DNA from: Muribaculaceae bacterium
GTDB lineage: Bacteria > Bacteroidota > Bacteroidia > Bacteroidales > Muribaculaceae
Direction of reading: 5' to 3'
NCBI GenBank assembly: GCA_029060725.1
Contig: JAIDTL010000109.1
Span: forward strand, 1 to 64,000
DNA: 64,000 nucleotides
The notes under the pieces were generated by a model. That model was not told where the DNA came from. It did not search any database and saw only the letters and a list, made by a program, of their open reading frames with translations. Of the stretch, positions 48,265 to 57,449 are shown one piece after another. The position numbers and the translations under genes were made by a program. Every line of letters begins with the position of its first letter. Position 1 is the stretch's first letter.

Positions 48265-49116
48265 TTAGAGAAGACATAGAGTGACATAGTGGTCGCTGAA
48301 AATATGACGTGCCTTTTCTGCATCTTCTTTAGTACGGAAAAGTCCGAACACTGTCGATCCTGAACCTGACATTGAAGCATAAACCGCCCCATTTTCAAGC
48401 ATCTTTTCTTTAATATCCTTAAGTACTGAATGATTGGGAAACAAAGACCCTTCAAAGTCATTGACCATCTTTCCTTGCCAATCCTCCGGAGACAGCATTA
48501 TAGTCTCTCTAAGTGAAAAATCAGGTTTATACGGGGTCACTCCGGCAAAAGCCTCTTTCGTCGATATCGACACCTCAGGCTTAACGAGCAAGCTCCACCA
48601 ACCGGATAGATCAAGACATATAGGTTTAATCCTCTCCCCTACTCCCTCTGCATAGCATGGACAATTGTATATGAAGAAAGGGCAATCGGCACCAAGCTTC
48701 AAGGCAATCTTTGCTAACTCTTCCTTGCTGAAAGGTTCTCCACTAAGTTCATTTAGCATACATAGCACTCCGGAAGCATCTGCACTTCCACCCCCAAGTC
48801 CTGCTCCATCCGGCAGATGCTTCTCAAGAGTAATCAAATAATCACCAAGTTCAGGATATGCCTCCTTAAATACCATCCAAGCCTTATAGACTAAATTCTT
48901 CTCAAGCGGACAATCAACATTCCTACCTACAAAACGAAACTCAGTCTTTTCGGCAGGTGTTATCTCAAGAATATCACAGAATGGTTCCGGATTTTGAGGC
49001 AATCCATTATACAAACCTACAGGATAAAACACTGTCTCAAGATCATGATATCCATCCTCTCTCTTTCTCACTATATTAAGCCCAAGATTAAACTTGGCAT
49101 TTACAAACTTTATCAT
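48265..49116 (-). CDS. ispE: 4-diphosphocytidyl-2-C-methyl-D-erythritol kinase
   Basis: The 283-residue GHMP kinase phosphorylates CDP-methylerythritol with ATP in the non-mevalonate isoprenoid pathway. The glycine-rich ATP site is LPDGAGLGGGSADASG (about 101-116). K8 in NAKFNLGLN and the GADCPFFIYNCPCYAEGVGE segment complete the substrate site, and SMSGSGSTVFGLF is the third motif. Length is normal. It lies 73 bases after a MATE transporter gene on the same strand, with short direct repeats of GAATTTAGAATTTAG in the gap. Confidence 0.95.
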   Translation of the reverse strand: MIKFVNAKFNLGLNIVRKREDGYHDLETVFYPVGLYNGLPQNPEPFCDILEITPAEKTEFRFVGRNVDCPLEKNLVYKAWMVFKEAYPELGDYLITLEKHLPDGAGLGGGSADASGVLCMLNELSGEPFSKEELAKIALKLGADCPFFIYNCPCYAEGVGERIKPICLDLSGWWSLLVKPEVSISTKEAFAGVTPYKPDFSLRETIMLSPEDWQGKMVNDFEGSLFPNHSVLKDIKEKMLENGAVYASMSGSGSTVFGLFRTKEDAEKARHIFSDHYVTLCLL

Positions 49117-49189
49117 CTTAATAATTTATAATTTTGAATTTAGAATTTAGAATTAAATATATATTTTGAATCATGAATTGATGGAGTAT

Positions 49190-50530
49190 TCAGACTTGAC
49201 TATACTGATTAGTTTTCATCTTATTATATGGATACATCAGCATCAGCACACAAGACCTCAACCCCAAATAGCAAGTAAATGACATCCACAGCATCCATTG
49301 CGTATGGCTCAATGTATGGATGAGAATAGCAAAAAGCCCAACGCCACACAATGTTGATATAAGCATAGGGCGAGTCTTGGTAAGTCCTATATAGAAGCCA
49401 TCATAGATGAATGCCATAGCTCCGGCTACCGGCAGCAATGAAACCCACAAGCGACATTCACCCACACTATACGCAACTGCTTCCGAATCGCTTAGTAAGC
49501 TTACTATTGGTGAGAGCGCTATACTATATACACCTACAAAAACAGCAGTGACTCCAACTGTCCATTTCAGTAGAGCCTTCATCGAATTCTTAAGCATTGT
49601 ATAGTCATTAGATCCATTATAGCGCCCTATCAAAGCCTCCCCTGTGAAAGCAAATCCATCCATAAAATAAGAGAAAAAGAGAAACAGTTGATTTATCACT
49701 GCATTAGAACTTACTTCCACATCTCCGAGCCGGGCGCTATATGCATAGAGCATCATTGTAAGAGCTATCAGGCAAGCCGATCGGAAGAATAGATTTGAAT
49801 TGACATTCAACATCTGTTTCCATTCCTTTGAGTCCAAGAAAATACGGTTGGTCGCAATGCTTATACCATTCTTTTTGCACATGCGCCATGCAAACCACAA
49901 AGCGGGTATCAGTATCAGCCATTGTGACGTTACGGTGCCAATGGCAATACCTTTATATCCCATTCCGAAGCCATACACAAGAGTGAGTGTAGCTATCACA
50001 TTAAGCACACTCATACCAATGTTGACAGCCATAGCTGTTGCAGTCGACTGCATGCCTATAAACCATCCGCTCAAAGCAGTCAGCAACATCATCGGCACCG
50101 CACCTTGAATGCATACGGAAAAATATTCTCCAGACAATTCGGTGGCTTCAGGAGTGGCTCCCATAAGTTTCTGTAAGAGTACAAGTATATGAGAATGAAT
50201 CGCCATAAGAAGAATTCCTATGACGATAGCTACCGACATAGAGTTCCTTAGGCTGATTTTCATTCCTTCCTTATTTCCTGCTCCATAATGAGTCGCAGTC
50301 AGACCGGAAGTGCCAGCCCTAAGAAAACTGAAAAGCCAATACATCGTAGTCACCATCACCGATCCTATAGCCATCCCTGCCAAATATCTCTCTTCTCCCA
50401 TGTGTCCGGCTACTGCCGTATCGCATATACCGAGCAATGGCACAGAAATATTACTGACAATGGTTGGCACCGTCATCCGCACAATTTTCCTATTTAAAGA
50501 CTCTTCCACAGAAGTTTTCTCGCGATTCAT
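49190..50530 (-). CDS. MATE family efflux transporter
   Basis: The 446-residue membrane protein has about 12 hydrophobic helices in two halves. It contains the MATE features PTIVSNISVPLLGICDTAVAGHMG near the start and AGTSGLTATHYGAGNKEG. The family (DinF-like branch) exports cationic compounds in exchange for H+ or Na+. I place the start at MNREKTSVEESLNRK (50530) because a promoter box ends 4 bases before it; an earlier in-frame Met (50671) would run into the divergent DUF3822 gene. It shares its short divergent promoter region with that gene. Confidence 0.9.
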   Translation of the reverse strand: MNREKTSVEESLNRKIVRMTVPTIVSNISVPLLGICDTAVAGHMGEERYLAGMAIGSVMVTTMYWLFSFLRAGTSGLTATHYGAGNKEGMKISLRNSMSVAIVIGILLMAIHSHILVLLQKLMGATPEATELSGEYFSVCIQGAVPMMLLTALSGWFIGMQSTATAMAVNIGMSVLNVIATLTLVYGFGMGYKGIAIGTVTSQWLILIPALWFAWRMCKKNGISIATNRIFLDSKEWKQMLNVNSNLFFRSACLIALTMMLYAYSARLGDVEVSSNAVINQLFLFFSYFMDGFAFTGEALIGRYNGSNDYTMLKNSMKALLKWTVGVTAVFVGVYSIALSPIVSLLSDSEAVAYSVGECRLWVSLLPVAGAMAFIYDGFYIGLTKTRPMLISTLCGVGLFAILIHTLSHTQWMLWMSFTCYLGLRSCVLMLMYPYNKMKTNQYSQV

Positions 50531-50534
50531 ACTA

Positions 50535-50565
50535 CAAAGTTCAAAAAAAAATGCGAAACTTACAA
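50535..50565 (-). promoter_or_regulatory. Promoter of the MATE gene, near-leaderless
   Basis: On the minus strand TTG (50563-50565), 20 bases and GAACTTTG (50535-50542) match the consensus with one change. The ATG starts 4 bases after the box. Confidence 0.65.
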
Positions 50566-50573
50566 GAAATAAG

Positions 50574-50604
50574 TTGTTTTTAGTTGAAATTATTGCTAAT
50601 TTTG
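50574..50604 (+). promoter_or_regulatory. Promoter of DUF3822-rsmD-ribBA, near-leaderless
   Basis: TTG (50574-50576), 20 bases and TAATTTTG (50597-50604) are a full consensus. The ATG at 50609 starts 4 bases after the box. Its upstream element lies 8 bases from that of the divergent MATE promoter. Confidence 0.78.
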
Positions 50605-50608
50605 CACT

Positions 50609-51439
50609 ATGACTGAAAATATATCCCATATCGGCAGCCACCCTGACTTCCTTGACAACGGGCAGTGGCATCTCGCCGTAGACATATCAAGGCACGGTTT
50701 CGGCGCTTGGCTACTCCCTGACGAGTCGCTTAATGCTGCGCCTCGTATGATCTCACGAATGTCGTGGCACCCATCTGATGAAGGACTGCTTCAAAGAATA
50801 GAAGACACTGTATATGATAATCCTACAGTGCTCGATGATTATTCAGCTGACATCATATTGGAGTCAGACCGACAACTTTGGCTTCCAGCCTCTTTATACC
50901 CTACTGATGAGGATTGCGCTGATGCATACGTATCGGTCTATGGGGGAGATATCCTTGATGTAATGGTCAATGACCTGCGCAATGAGAAGTGTGCATTTAT
51001 GCTGACCCCGGGACTCAAGTCATTTATGCAGCGATCATTCCCCGGCGCCCGAATTTGGAGCCAGCAAGCTCTCCTATTGGAAGCATCGTCTCAACCCCAC
51101 GAGTCGTTTAAAGGTCTTCTCGATATCCGCCAGTCTTCTTTCGACTTAATACTTTTTAGGCGAGGAGAACTGCTTAGTGCATCAACACATCTATGGAAGA
51201 CAGACACCGACATAGCTTATATTCTTCTTAATATTCTCCAGACATACGATGCTCCATCGCCCGAGACAGAAATTGTATTCAGTGGAATCCGCGACGTGCG
51301 ACAGTCTCTTGGCAAGACATTGCAACCTTATTTTAAGACAATCAGCCAGAAAAACCATGACTTAGATGGTAAGGAAATCCCGACTGCCGTCTACCTGGCT
51401 ATCAATAGAAAGAAAAAATATGCGTATCATACGAGGTAA
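50609..51439 (+). CDS. DUF3822 family protein
   Basis: The 276-residue protein belongs to DUF3822, a Bacteroidetes family with an actin/hexokinase-like (ASKHA) look. Features are LAVDISRHGFGAWLLPDE at residues 22-39, a central region resembling FtsA/PilM-like folds (FDLILFRRGELLSASTHLWKTDTDIAYILLNIL), and EIVFSGIRDVRQSL. It overlaps rsmD by 20 bases, and the pair is commonly adjacent in Bacteroidetes as far as I recall. The function is unknown; a link to ribosome assembly is only suggested by position. Confidence 0.82.
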   Translation: MTENISHIGSHPDFLDNGQWHLAVDISRHGFGAWLLPDESLNAAPRMISRMSWHPSDEGLLQRIEDTVYDNPTVLDDYSADIILESDRQLWLPASLYPTDEDCADAYVSVYGGDILDVMVNDLRNEKCAFMLTPGLKSFMQRSFPGARIWSQQALLLEASSQPHESFKGLLDIRQSSFDLILFRRGELLSASTHLWKTDTDIAYILLNILQTYDAPSPETEIVFSGIRDVRQSLGKTLQPYFKTISQKNHDLDGKEIPTAVYLAINRKKKYAYHTR

Positions 51440-51959
51440 ATATGGGAAGCGGCGTTTTGACGTGCCTCATAATATTACGGCGCGGCCTACCACCGACTTT
51501 GCAAAAGAAAACATTTTCAATGTCATCGAAAATATTGAAGACATCGAAGGGAAAGACGTTCTTGATCTCTTTGCCGGCACCGGTGCGATCAGTCTTGAAT
51601 TTCTTTCAAGAGGAGCAAAATCGGTGACATCGGTAGAAATGGCTGCGACTCAAGCTAATTTCATAAGAAGCGTAAAAGAAAAACTCGGTGATGAAGCCCT
51701 TCGTGTGATCCGAGGAGATGTCTTCAAATTCATTGCATCGGCTAAAAAGCACTATGACATAGTCTTCGCCGACCCTCCTTACGACCATCCGAGATTTGAT
51801 GAAATCCCGGAGATAATTCTCAATTCTACTCTTGTAAAGCCCGGCTCTCTCGTGATAATAGAACATAGCGACAAGCACGACTTCTCCTCTTTACCTCACT
51901 TTGAACAGCACCGAGCATACGGCTCTGTCAATTTTTCACTCTTCCGCCTCCCTGACTAA
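51420..51959 (+). CDS. rsmD: 16S rRNA guanine(966)-N2 methyltransferase RsmD
   Basis: The 179-residue enzyme methylates G966 of 16S rRNA using S-adenosylmethionine. Motif I is DLFAGTGAISLEFLSRGA and the catalytic motif IV is FADPPYDHP. I chose the start at MRIIRGKYGKRRF, which matches the family N-terminus (MRIIxGxxxGRxL). A longer in-frame start at 51366 would add 18 residues from the DUF3822 region. It overlaps DUF3822 by 20 bases. Confidence 0.94.
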   Translation: MRIIRGKYGKRRFDVPHNITARPTTDFAKENIFNVIENIEDIEGKDVLDLFAGTGAISLEFLSRGAKSVTSVEMAATQANFIRSVKEKLGDEALRVIRGDVFKFIASAKKHYDIVFADPPYDHPRFDEIPEIILNSTLVKPGSLVIIEHSDKHDFSSLPHFEQHRAYGSVNFSLFRLPD

Positions 51960-52010
51960 TACTCCCAGTTAGTCAGATTAAACAAATTAGCCTGATATAA
52001 TTCATCAATC

Positions 52011-53225
52011 ATGGATACAAACATTAAATTAGATACTATAGAAGAAGCTATTCAAGACTTTAAGAACGGGAAATTTGTAATTGTAGTCGATGACGAAGAC
52101 CGAGAAAATGAAGGCGACCTCATCATTGCTGCTGAGAAAATTACTCCCGAGCAAGTCAACTTCATGCTCCGGAATGCAAGAGGAGTGCTTTGTGCTCCAC
52201 TCACTATGAAGCGTTGCAAGGAACTTGATCTTGGATTCCAAGTGCAAGAAAACACCTCGATGCTCGGCACTCCTTTTACTATAACTGTTGATAAGCTTGA
52301 AGGCTGCACCACCGGAGTCAGTGCCAACGATCGTGCAGCCACACTTAATGCTCTCGCCGACCCAAAATCAACACCCTCTACTTTTGGAAGACCGGGGCAT
52401 ATCAACCCTCTATATGCTCAAGACAGAGGTGTACTTGAAAGAGCAGGGCATACGGAAGCTGCCGTAGACCTTGCACGCTTGGCAGGGCTCGAACCAGCCG
52501 GCGTTCTTATGGAAATCATGAATGAAGATGGTTCTATGGCTCGTCTTCCTGAATTGAGAAGACTTGCAGATGAATGGGGAATGAAATTAATAAGTATACG
52601 CGATCTCATCTCATATCGCCTTCAAAACGACAATCTCCTTGAAAAGGGAGAAGAAGTGGATATGCCTACCGCATACGGTCACTTCAGGCTCATTCCATTC
52701 CGCGACAAAGTCAATGGGCTGGAACATATAGCTCTCATAAAGGGTGATGTGGCAGACGGAGAGCCTGTCCTTGTCAGAGTACACAGCAGTTGCGCGACGG
52801 GCGACATATTCGGATCCAAGCGATGCGAATGTGGCGAACAACTTCACAAAGCAATGGAACTTATCGAGAAAGAAGGGCGCGGCGCTATTGTATATCTCAA
52901 TCAAGAAGGACGTGGCATTGGCCTGATGGATAAGATAAAGGCGTATAAACTTCAGGAAGAAGGTCTCGACACAGTAGATGCCAACCTTCACCTCGGGCAC
53001 AAAGCCGACGAACGAAACTATGGTGTAGGTGCATCTATACTCCATGCTCTTGGCATCAAAAAGATGCGTCTTATGAGCAATAATCCTATGAAGCGCATCG
53101 GTCTTGAAGGCTTCGGAATTGAGACTGTAGAAAATGTCCCTCTCGAAGTCTTGCCAAATAAATACAATAGCTTCTATATGCACACTAAAAAGGAGCGCAT
53201 GGGTCATAACCTTAAATTAAGCTAA
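52011..53225 (+). CDS. ribBA: Bifunctional 3,4-DHBP synthase / GTP cyclohydrolase II
   Basis: The 404-residue protein joins RibB (residues ~1-200, with [18 protein letters not shown] at 27-44, and [14 protein letters not shown]) to RibA (~205-404, with [18 protein letters not shown] binding zinc, then [13 protein letters not shown]). RibB makes dihydroxybutanone phosphate from ribulose 5-phosphate; RibA opens GTP. Together they supply both branches of riboflavin synthesis. No FMN riboswitch fold is recognisable in the 51 bases before it. It is 3 bases upstream of the S9 peptidase gene. Confidence 0.96.
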   Translation: MDTNIKLDTIEEAIQDFKNGKFVIVVDDEDRENEGDLIIAAEKITPEQVNFMLRNARGVLCAPLTMKRCKELDLGFQVQENTSMLGTPFTITVDKLEGCTTGVSANDRAATLNALADPKSTPSTFGRPGHINPLYAQDRGVLERAGHTEAAVDLARLAGLEPAGVLMEIMNEDGSMARLPELRRLADEWGMKLISIRDLISYRLQNDNLLEKGEEVDMPTAYGHFRLIPFRDKVNGLEHIALIKGDVADGEPVLVRVHSSCATGDIFGSKRCECGEQLHKAMELIEKEGRGAIVYLNQEGRGIGLMDKIKAYKLQEEGLDTVDANLHLGHKADERNYGVGASILHALGIKKMRLMSNNPMKRIGLEGFGIETVENVPLEVLPNKYNSFYMHTKKERMGHNLKLS

Positions 53226-53228
53226 TTT

Positions 53229-56102
53229 ATGGAAGGTAGGAAAAATCTGTTTCTCATTCCATTTCTCTCTCTTTCAATCCCCTTTTCTATAGAATCTGAA
53301 GCCAAGAAACCACTCGACCATACTTGTTTTGACAATTGGAAGAAAGTGACCAATCATTGTCTCAGCAACGATGGCAAGTGGGCTGCATACAGCGTAAACC
53401 CGCAGGAAGGTGATGGAGTTCTTACGCTCAGGAATACCGTTAATGGCAAGGAAGTGAATATCTCACGAGGATCCGGCGTAGCTTTCACAGCAGACAGTCG
53501 TTGGGCAATTGCCAATATCAAACCTTTGTTCAAGGATACACGTCAAGCAAAAATTGACAAGAAGAAAAATTATGAAATGCCTCAAGATTCTTTGGCCATC
53601 ATTGACCTAAAGAATATCACAGTAACTAAAATTCCTCTTGTCAAGGGTTTTAAAATCGGAGAAAAAGGTGGGGAATGGGTCGCTTACAGCAGTTGTGACA
53701 CTACTGTCACCAAAGATATGAAACTCGCTAATAAAGATGCCGGACTACCTATGGTAGTCAGAAATCTATCCACCGGAGAATCAAAGGTGTACCCATATAT
53801 TGGAAATTATTCTTTCAGCGAGGACGGAAAGAAACTTGTGGCTGTCAGCAGATCGGCTGAAGATGACTCTATATTCTCAAATGCCATAACCGTCTTGTAT
53901 CTTCCTGAAGGAAAAGATTTCCGTATTGATGAAGGCAAGAAATATTATGGCAATCCTATATTCTCTACCGATGGATTGAAGCTTGCATACACTTCAACTA
54001 ACGACAGCAACGAGACCGGAACACGACGTATGAAGCTCTGGATGTCGAAACTTGATTCAAAACCCTCAGAACCTGCCACTTTTGACTTGAATGTAAAAAC
54101 CGGCAACAAGGGTCCTCAACTTCAGCCTCCACATGCTTCCGACCCGGAATTGCAAGAAAAACTCATGAAAGAATGGAAGGAGAAAATGGCTAAGACTGCT
54201 CCATCCGAACTTTTCATCAATCAATACTCTAAGCCAATATTCAGCCATAATGGTAAGCGTCTTGTAATTGGAGTAGCTCCGGAGGTAGCCCCGGATGACA
54301 CCACACTTGTCAGCTTCGAACTTCCCGAACTTGATATATGGCGTTGGGATGCTCCATACACTCCGCCTCAGGAGAAGAATAATCTTGATGAAATCAAAGA
54401 ATTGACATTCCCTGTTGTAATCAATCTTGAAAGTGGCGACTATCGCCTTCTATGTTCCAATCCTTTAGCAACGGTGAAGGCGCCTGACAGATGGGATGGA
54501 GACTGGGCTCTTATATGCGATCCGAGTAAGGAAATAGTAAGCCAGCAATGGAACTATTATGCGCCCGAAGAGATAAGCGTGATAAATGTCAATGACGGCA
54601 CTCGCAAAGAAATCACTACTGTCTATGAAGGCTCTGCTAAACTTTCGCCGGAAGCTCGATATGTCTTCTGGTTTAAGGATGGGAATTGGTATACATACGA
54701 TATTTCAACGGGCAATATTGTAAATGCAACTCAAAATATTCCTTTCCCTGTTTGGGATGAGACTGACGATCACCCAAGTGTACGTCAAGATTATGGCTAT
54801 GCATCGTGGACCGAAGGAGATTCGCGACTTCTCGTCTACGACCGCTATGATATCTGGAGCGTTGACCCAACGGGAAAGGCTATCCCGGAATGTCTCACTA
54901 AAGGATATGGACGAGACAACGACCTGATGATACGATATGTCAACACTCACGGCAATGAGCGACGATTTCTTAAGAATGGCGATCTGATGACGCTTTCTTT
55001 ATTCAATTATATTGACAAGCGCAATGGGCTTGCATCAATGAGGTATGGAGCGCCGGCAAAGCCGGACAACGTGTATATCGACACACTGAGTTTCACTCAG
55101 ATCAAACAAGCGCTGAATGCACCGGCATTCTCATACGTGGAAGCAAATTTCTCCGTTATGCCTAATGTCTGGATTGCCCCTAAAGGAGTTTTTGCAAAGG
55201 GTGTTCAGGCAAGCGATTCAAATCCACAGGTAAAAGACTATTACTGGGGCACTGCACGCCTCGTAAGATGGAATGCTTACGATGGAACTCCTTCCGACGG
55301 TGTCCTATATGTTCCTGAAGACTTTGACCCCTCAAAGAAATATCCTATGCTCTGTGTCTTCTATGAGACCGGCTCTGAAAAACTTTATAATCATTTCAAT
55401 ATGGAGCCATCATGGAGTTGGGTCAACTATCCATTCTACGTTAGCCGAGGATATGTAATATTCGTACCCGATATACACTATAAGGCAGGAATCCCCGGAG
55501 AATGCGCTTGGAATTTTGTCTGCTCAGGAGCAGAAGCCATGTGTGATCGTTATCCCTGGATCGATCGAAATAGAATCGGAATTGACGGACAAAGTTGGGG
55601 AGGATATCAGACTGCTTACCTCGTCACTCGAACTAATATGTTTGCTTGTGCCGGAAGCGGGGCTCCGGTATCTAATATGACTTCTGCATTTGGTGGAATA
55701 CGTTGGGAAAGTGGCGACTCACGTCAAGCCCAATATGAGATGGGACAAAGCCGAATAGGCAGAAATCTATGGGAAGCACCGGAACTATACATTGCAAATT
55801 CGCCGGTATTCCATGCTAATCGTGTTGAGACTCCACTGCTTATAATGCATAATGATGCCGATGGAGCAGTGCCATGGTATCAAGGGATTGAAATGTTTAT
55901 GGCTCTCCGTCGCTTACAGAAACCTGTATGGATGCTTCAATACAATGGAGAAGCCCACAACTTGAAGGAACGCCGCAACCGTAAAGACATTACAGTGCGT
56001 CTTCAGCAATTTTTCGACCACTACCTGAAGGGCGACCCAATGCCGGAATGGATGAAAAATGGCATTCCAATCACCCGCAAGGGCCAAGAACTCGGCTATT
56101 AA
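53229..56102 (+). CDS. Secreted S9 family prolyl-oligopeptidase-like serine peptidase
   Basis: The 957-residue protein has a signal-like N-terminus (about 5-25), a large WD/beta-propeller region (about 50-640) and a C-terminal alpha/beta hydrolase domain. The catalytic triad is visible: S789 in GIDGQSWGGYQT, D876 in HNDADGAVPW and H910 in GEAHNLK. It is most like the Bacteroidetes DPP/acylaminoacyl-peptidase group and probably trims peptides in the periplasm. It directly follows ribBA, ending an operon with a strong hairpin terminator that overlaps its stop codon. Confidence 0.9.
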   Translation: MEGRKNLFLIPFLSLSIPFSIESEAKKPLDHTCFDNWKKVTNHCLSNDGKWAAYSVNPQEGDGVLTLRNTVNGKEVNISRGSGVAFTADSRWAIANIKPLFKDTRQAKIDKKKNYEMPQDSLAIIDLKNITVTKIPLVKGFKIGEKGGEWVAYSSCDTTVTKDMKLANKDAGLPMVVRNLSTGESKVYPYIGNYSFSEDGKKLVAVSRSAEDDSIFSNAITVLYLPEGKDFRIDEGKKYYGNPIFSTDGLKLAYTSTNDSNETGTRRMKLWMSKLDSKPSEPATFDLNVKTGNKGPQLQPPHASDPELQEKLMKEWKEKMAKTAPSELFINQYSKPIFSHNGKRLVIGVAPEVAPDDTTLVSFELPELDIWRWDAPYTPPQEKNNLDEIKELTFPVVINLESGDYRLLCSNPLATVKAPDRWDGDWALICDPSKEIVSQQWNYYAPEEISVINVNDGTRKEITTVYEGSAKLSPEARYVFWFKDGNWYTYDISTGNIVNATQNIPFPVWDETDDHPSVRQDYGYASWTEGDSRLLVYDRYDIWSVDPTGKAIPECLTKGYGRDNDLMIRYVNTHGNERRFLKNGDLMTLSLFNYIDKRNGLASMRYGAPAKPDNVYIDTLSFTQIKQALNAPAFSYVEANFSVMPNVWIAPKGVFAKGVQASDSNPQVKDYYWGTARLVRWNAYDGTPSDGVLYVPEDFDPSKKYPMLCVFYETGSEKLYNHFNMEPSWSWVNYPFYVSRGYVIFVPDIHYKAGIPGECAWNFVCSGAEAMCDRYPWIDRNRIGIDGQSWGGYQTAYLVTRTNMFACAGSGAPVSNMTSAFGGIRWESGDSRQAQYEMGQSRIGRNLWEAPELYIANSPVFHANRVETPLLIMHNDADGAVPWYQGIEMFMALRRLQKPVWMLQYNGEAHNLKERRNRKDITVRLQQFFDHYLKGDPMPEWMKNGIPITRKGQELGY

Positions 56103-56138
56103 AAAAGAATCCACGATCCAAATCGTGGATTCTTTTTT
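56101..56138. terminator. Bidirectional terminator between the S9 gene and ansA
   Basis: A ~17-bp near-perfect stem (AAAAAGAATCCACGAT and its complement) with A-run and T-run on its two sides starts within the TAA stop of the S9 gene. The bases to 56185 contain degenerate GCATCA words. Confidence 0.88.
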
Positions 56139-56185
56139 TATCATTCCCTCGCTCAACGCATCACGCATCATGCACCACGCATCAC

Positions 56186-57223
56186 TCACTCCGTCAACTC
56201 ACCATGCAGATTCTTCTCCATATATTTACCTGCAAGTTGAGCAGTGGCTCCAATACCAAATAGATACATCATCTTGGTTATGGCTGCCTCTGAGGTCAAG
56301 TCATGTCCGGATATCGTCCCGGCATTAGCAAGGCCGACGCCGGCTGAATACTTCATTGGAGAAACCATTCCATTCGAACACTGAGAAATGTTTACTACAA
56401 GTAATCCTTTCGCAACGGCATCCCTAATGCACTCAATTAGCCAAGGGCTGCTTGGGCCATTACCTACCCCAAATGTCTTTATGACTACACCCTTCAAGCC
56501 CGGAATATTGAATGTAGCTTTTACTACACTTTCCTGTATACCCGGGAAAAGATCAAGGTATGCCACATTTGTATCCATAATGTATTCAGCTTTGAATTCC
56601 TTTCCTTGGGTCGGGCGAAGCAAAGCATCCTTATTGTATGTGATATCAAGACCTATATGGGCAAGTGCCGGATAATTGCTCGATTGAAATGCATCAAAAT
56701 TATCAGCGGAGAATTTTGTGCTTCTGTTTCCACGCAGCAACGAATCTTGAAACAGGATAGCGACCTCCCTAACCATTGGTCCGCCATCAGTATCTTTAGC
56801 AGCCGCCACTTGAAGAGCTGTAATCAAATTTTCTTCCCCGTCAGTACGCACTTCACCGATTGGCAACTGAGAACCCGTGATTATTACCGGCTTTGTCAGA
56901 TTATTAAGCATAAAACTTAATGCCGAAGCAGTGTAAGCCATTGTGTCGGTGCCATGGAGAATTACGAAGCCATCATATTCATTATAGTTATCTTCAATGA
57001 CTTTGGCCATTTGTCCCCAGTGCGAAGGATTCATATCAGCAGAATCGATCGGCACATCAAACTGAAAATTATCAATTTCAAAATCAAGCATCTTAATTTT
57101 TGGCACATTGTCAAGAAGATGATTGAAATCGAAAGGTTCCAACGCTTTTGTATCAGGATTTTCTATCATTCCGATAGTTCCTCCGGTATATATAAGCAGT
57201 ATTTTCGGTTTTTTTATAGACAT
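56186..57223 (-). CDS. ansA: Type I (cytosolic) L-asparaginase
   Basis: The 345-residue enzyme hydrolyses L-asparagine to aspartate and ammonia. The nucleophile threonine is T13 in IYTGGTIGM and the second catalytic segment is LHGTDTMAYTASAL near residues 86-99. There is no signal peptide, which places it in the cytosolic class. I start at MSIKKPKILLIYTGGTIG because the promoter box lies 21 bases before it; the next Met upstream would fall inside or just after the promoter. A single-gene unit. Confidence 0.93.
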   Translation of the reverse strand: MSIKKPKILLIYTGGTIGMIENPDTKALEPFDFNHLLDNVPKIKMLDFEIDNFQFDVPIDSADMNPSHWGQMAKVIEDNYNEYDGFVILHGTDTMAYTASALSFMLNNLTKPVIITGSQLPIGEVRTDGEENLITALQVAAAKDTDGGPMVREVAILFQDSLLRGNRSTKFSADNFDAFQSSNYPALAHIGLDITYNKDALLRPTQGKEFKAEYIMDTNVAYLDLFPGIQESVVKATFNIPGLKGVVIKTFGVGNGPSSPWLIECIRDAVAKGLLVVNISQCSNGMVSPMKYSAGVGLANAGTISGHDLTSEAAITKMMYLFGIGATAQLAGKYMEKNLHGELTE

Positions 57224-57244
57224 GTGATAATTATTTTCAAAGCG

Positions 57245-57275
57245 CAAAGATAACAAAAAAAAACATACACTGCAA
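57245..57275 (-). promoter_or_regulatory. Promoter of ansA
   Basis: On the minus strand TTG (57273-57275), 20 bases and TATCTTTG (57245-57252) match the consensus. The leader would be about 15-18 bases. Confidence 0.75.
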
Positions 57276-57449
57276 CACTTTTCTATATTTTTATTAAGAC
57301 ATCACCAAAAAGATCAGACCAAATCAATCAAAATGTCACAATTCACTAAGTGCAAAAGATAGATTTCATACTTTCGGCGATGAATCCTGAAATGAACATT
57401 TTCTCAAAAAATACGTTAACATTTCAAAGGACTTTTAACACTTCCCACT

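Noticed and set aside
50531-50671. Longer N-terminus for the MATE transporter
   Set aside because: It would cross the promoter region and overlap the divergent DUF3822 gene. The promoter box ends just before MNREK at 50530.
52011-53225. Overlapping minus-strand frames inside ribBA and other long genes
   Set aside because: They have no recognisable domains, follow the codon structure of the plus-strand gene and lack promoters, so they are antisense shadows.
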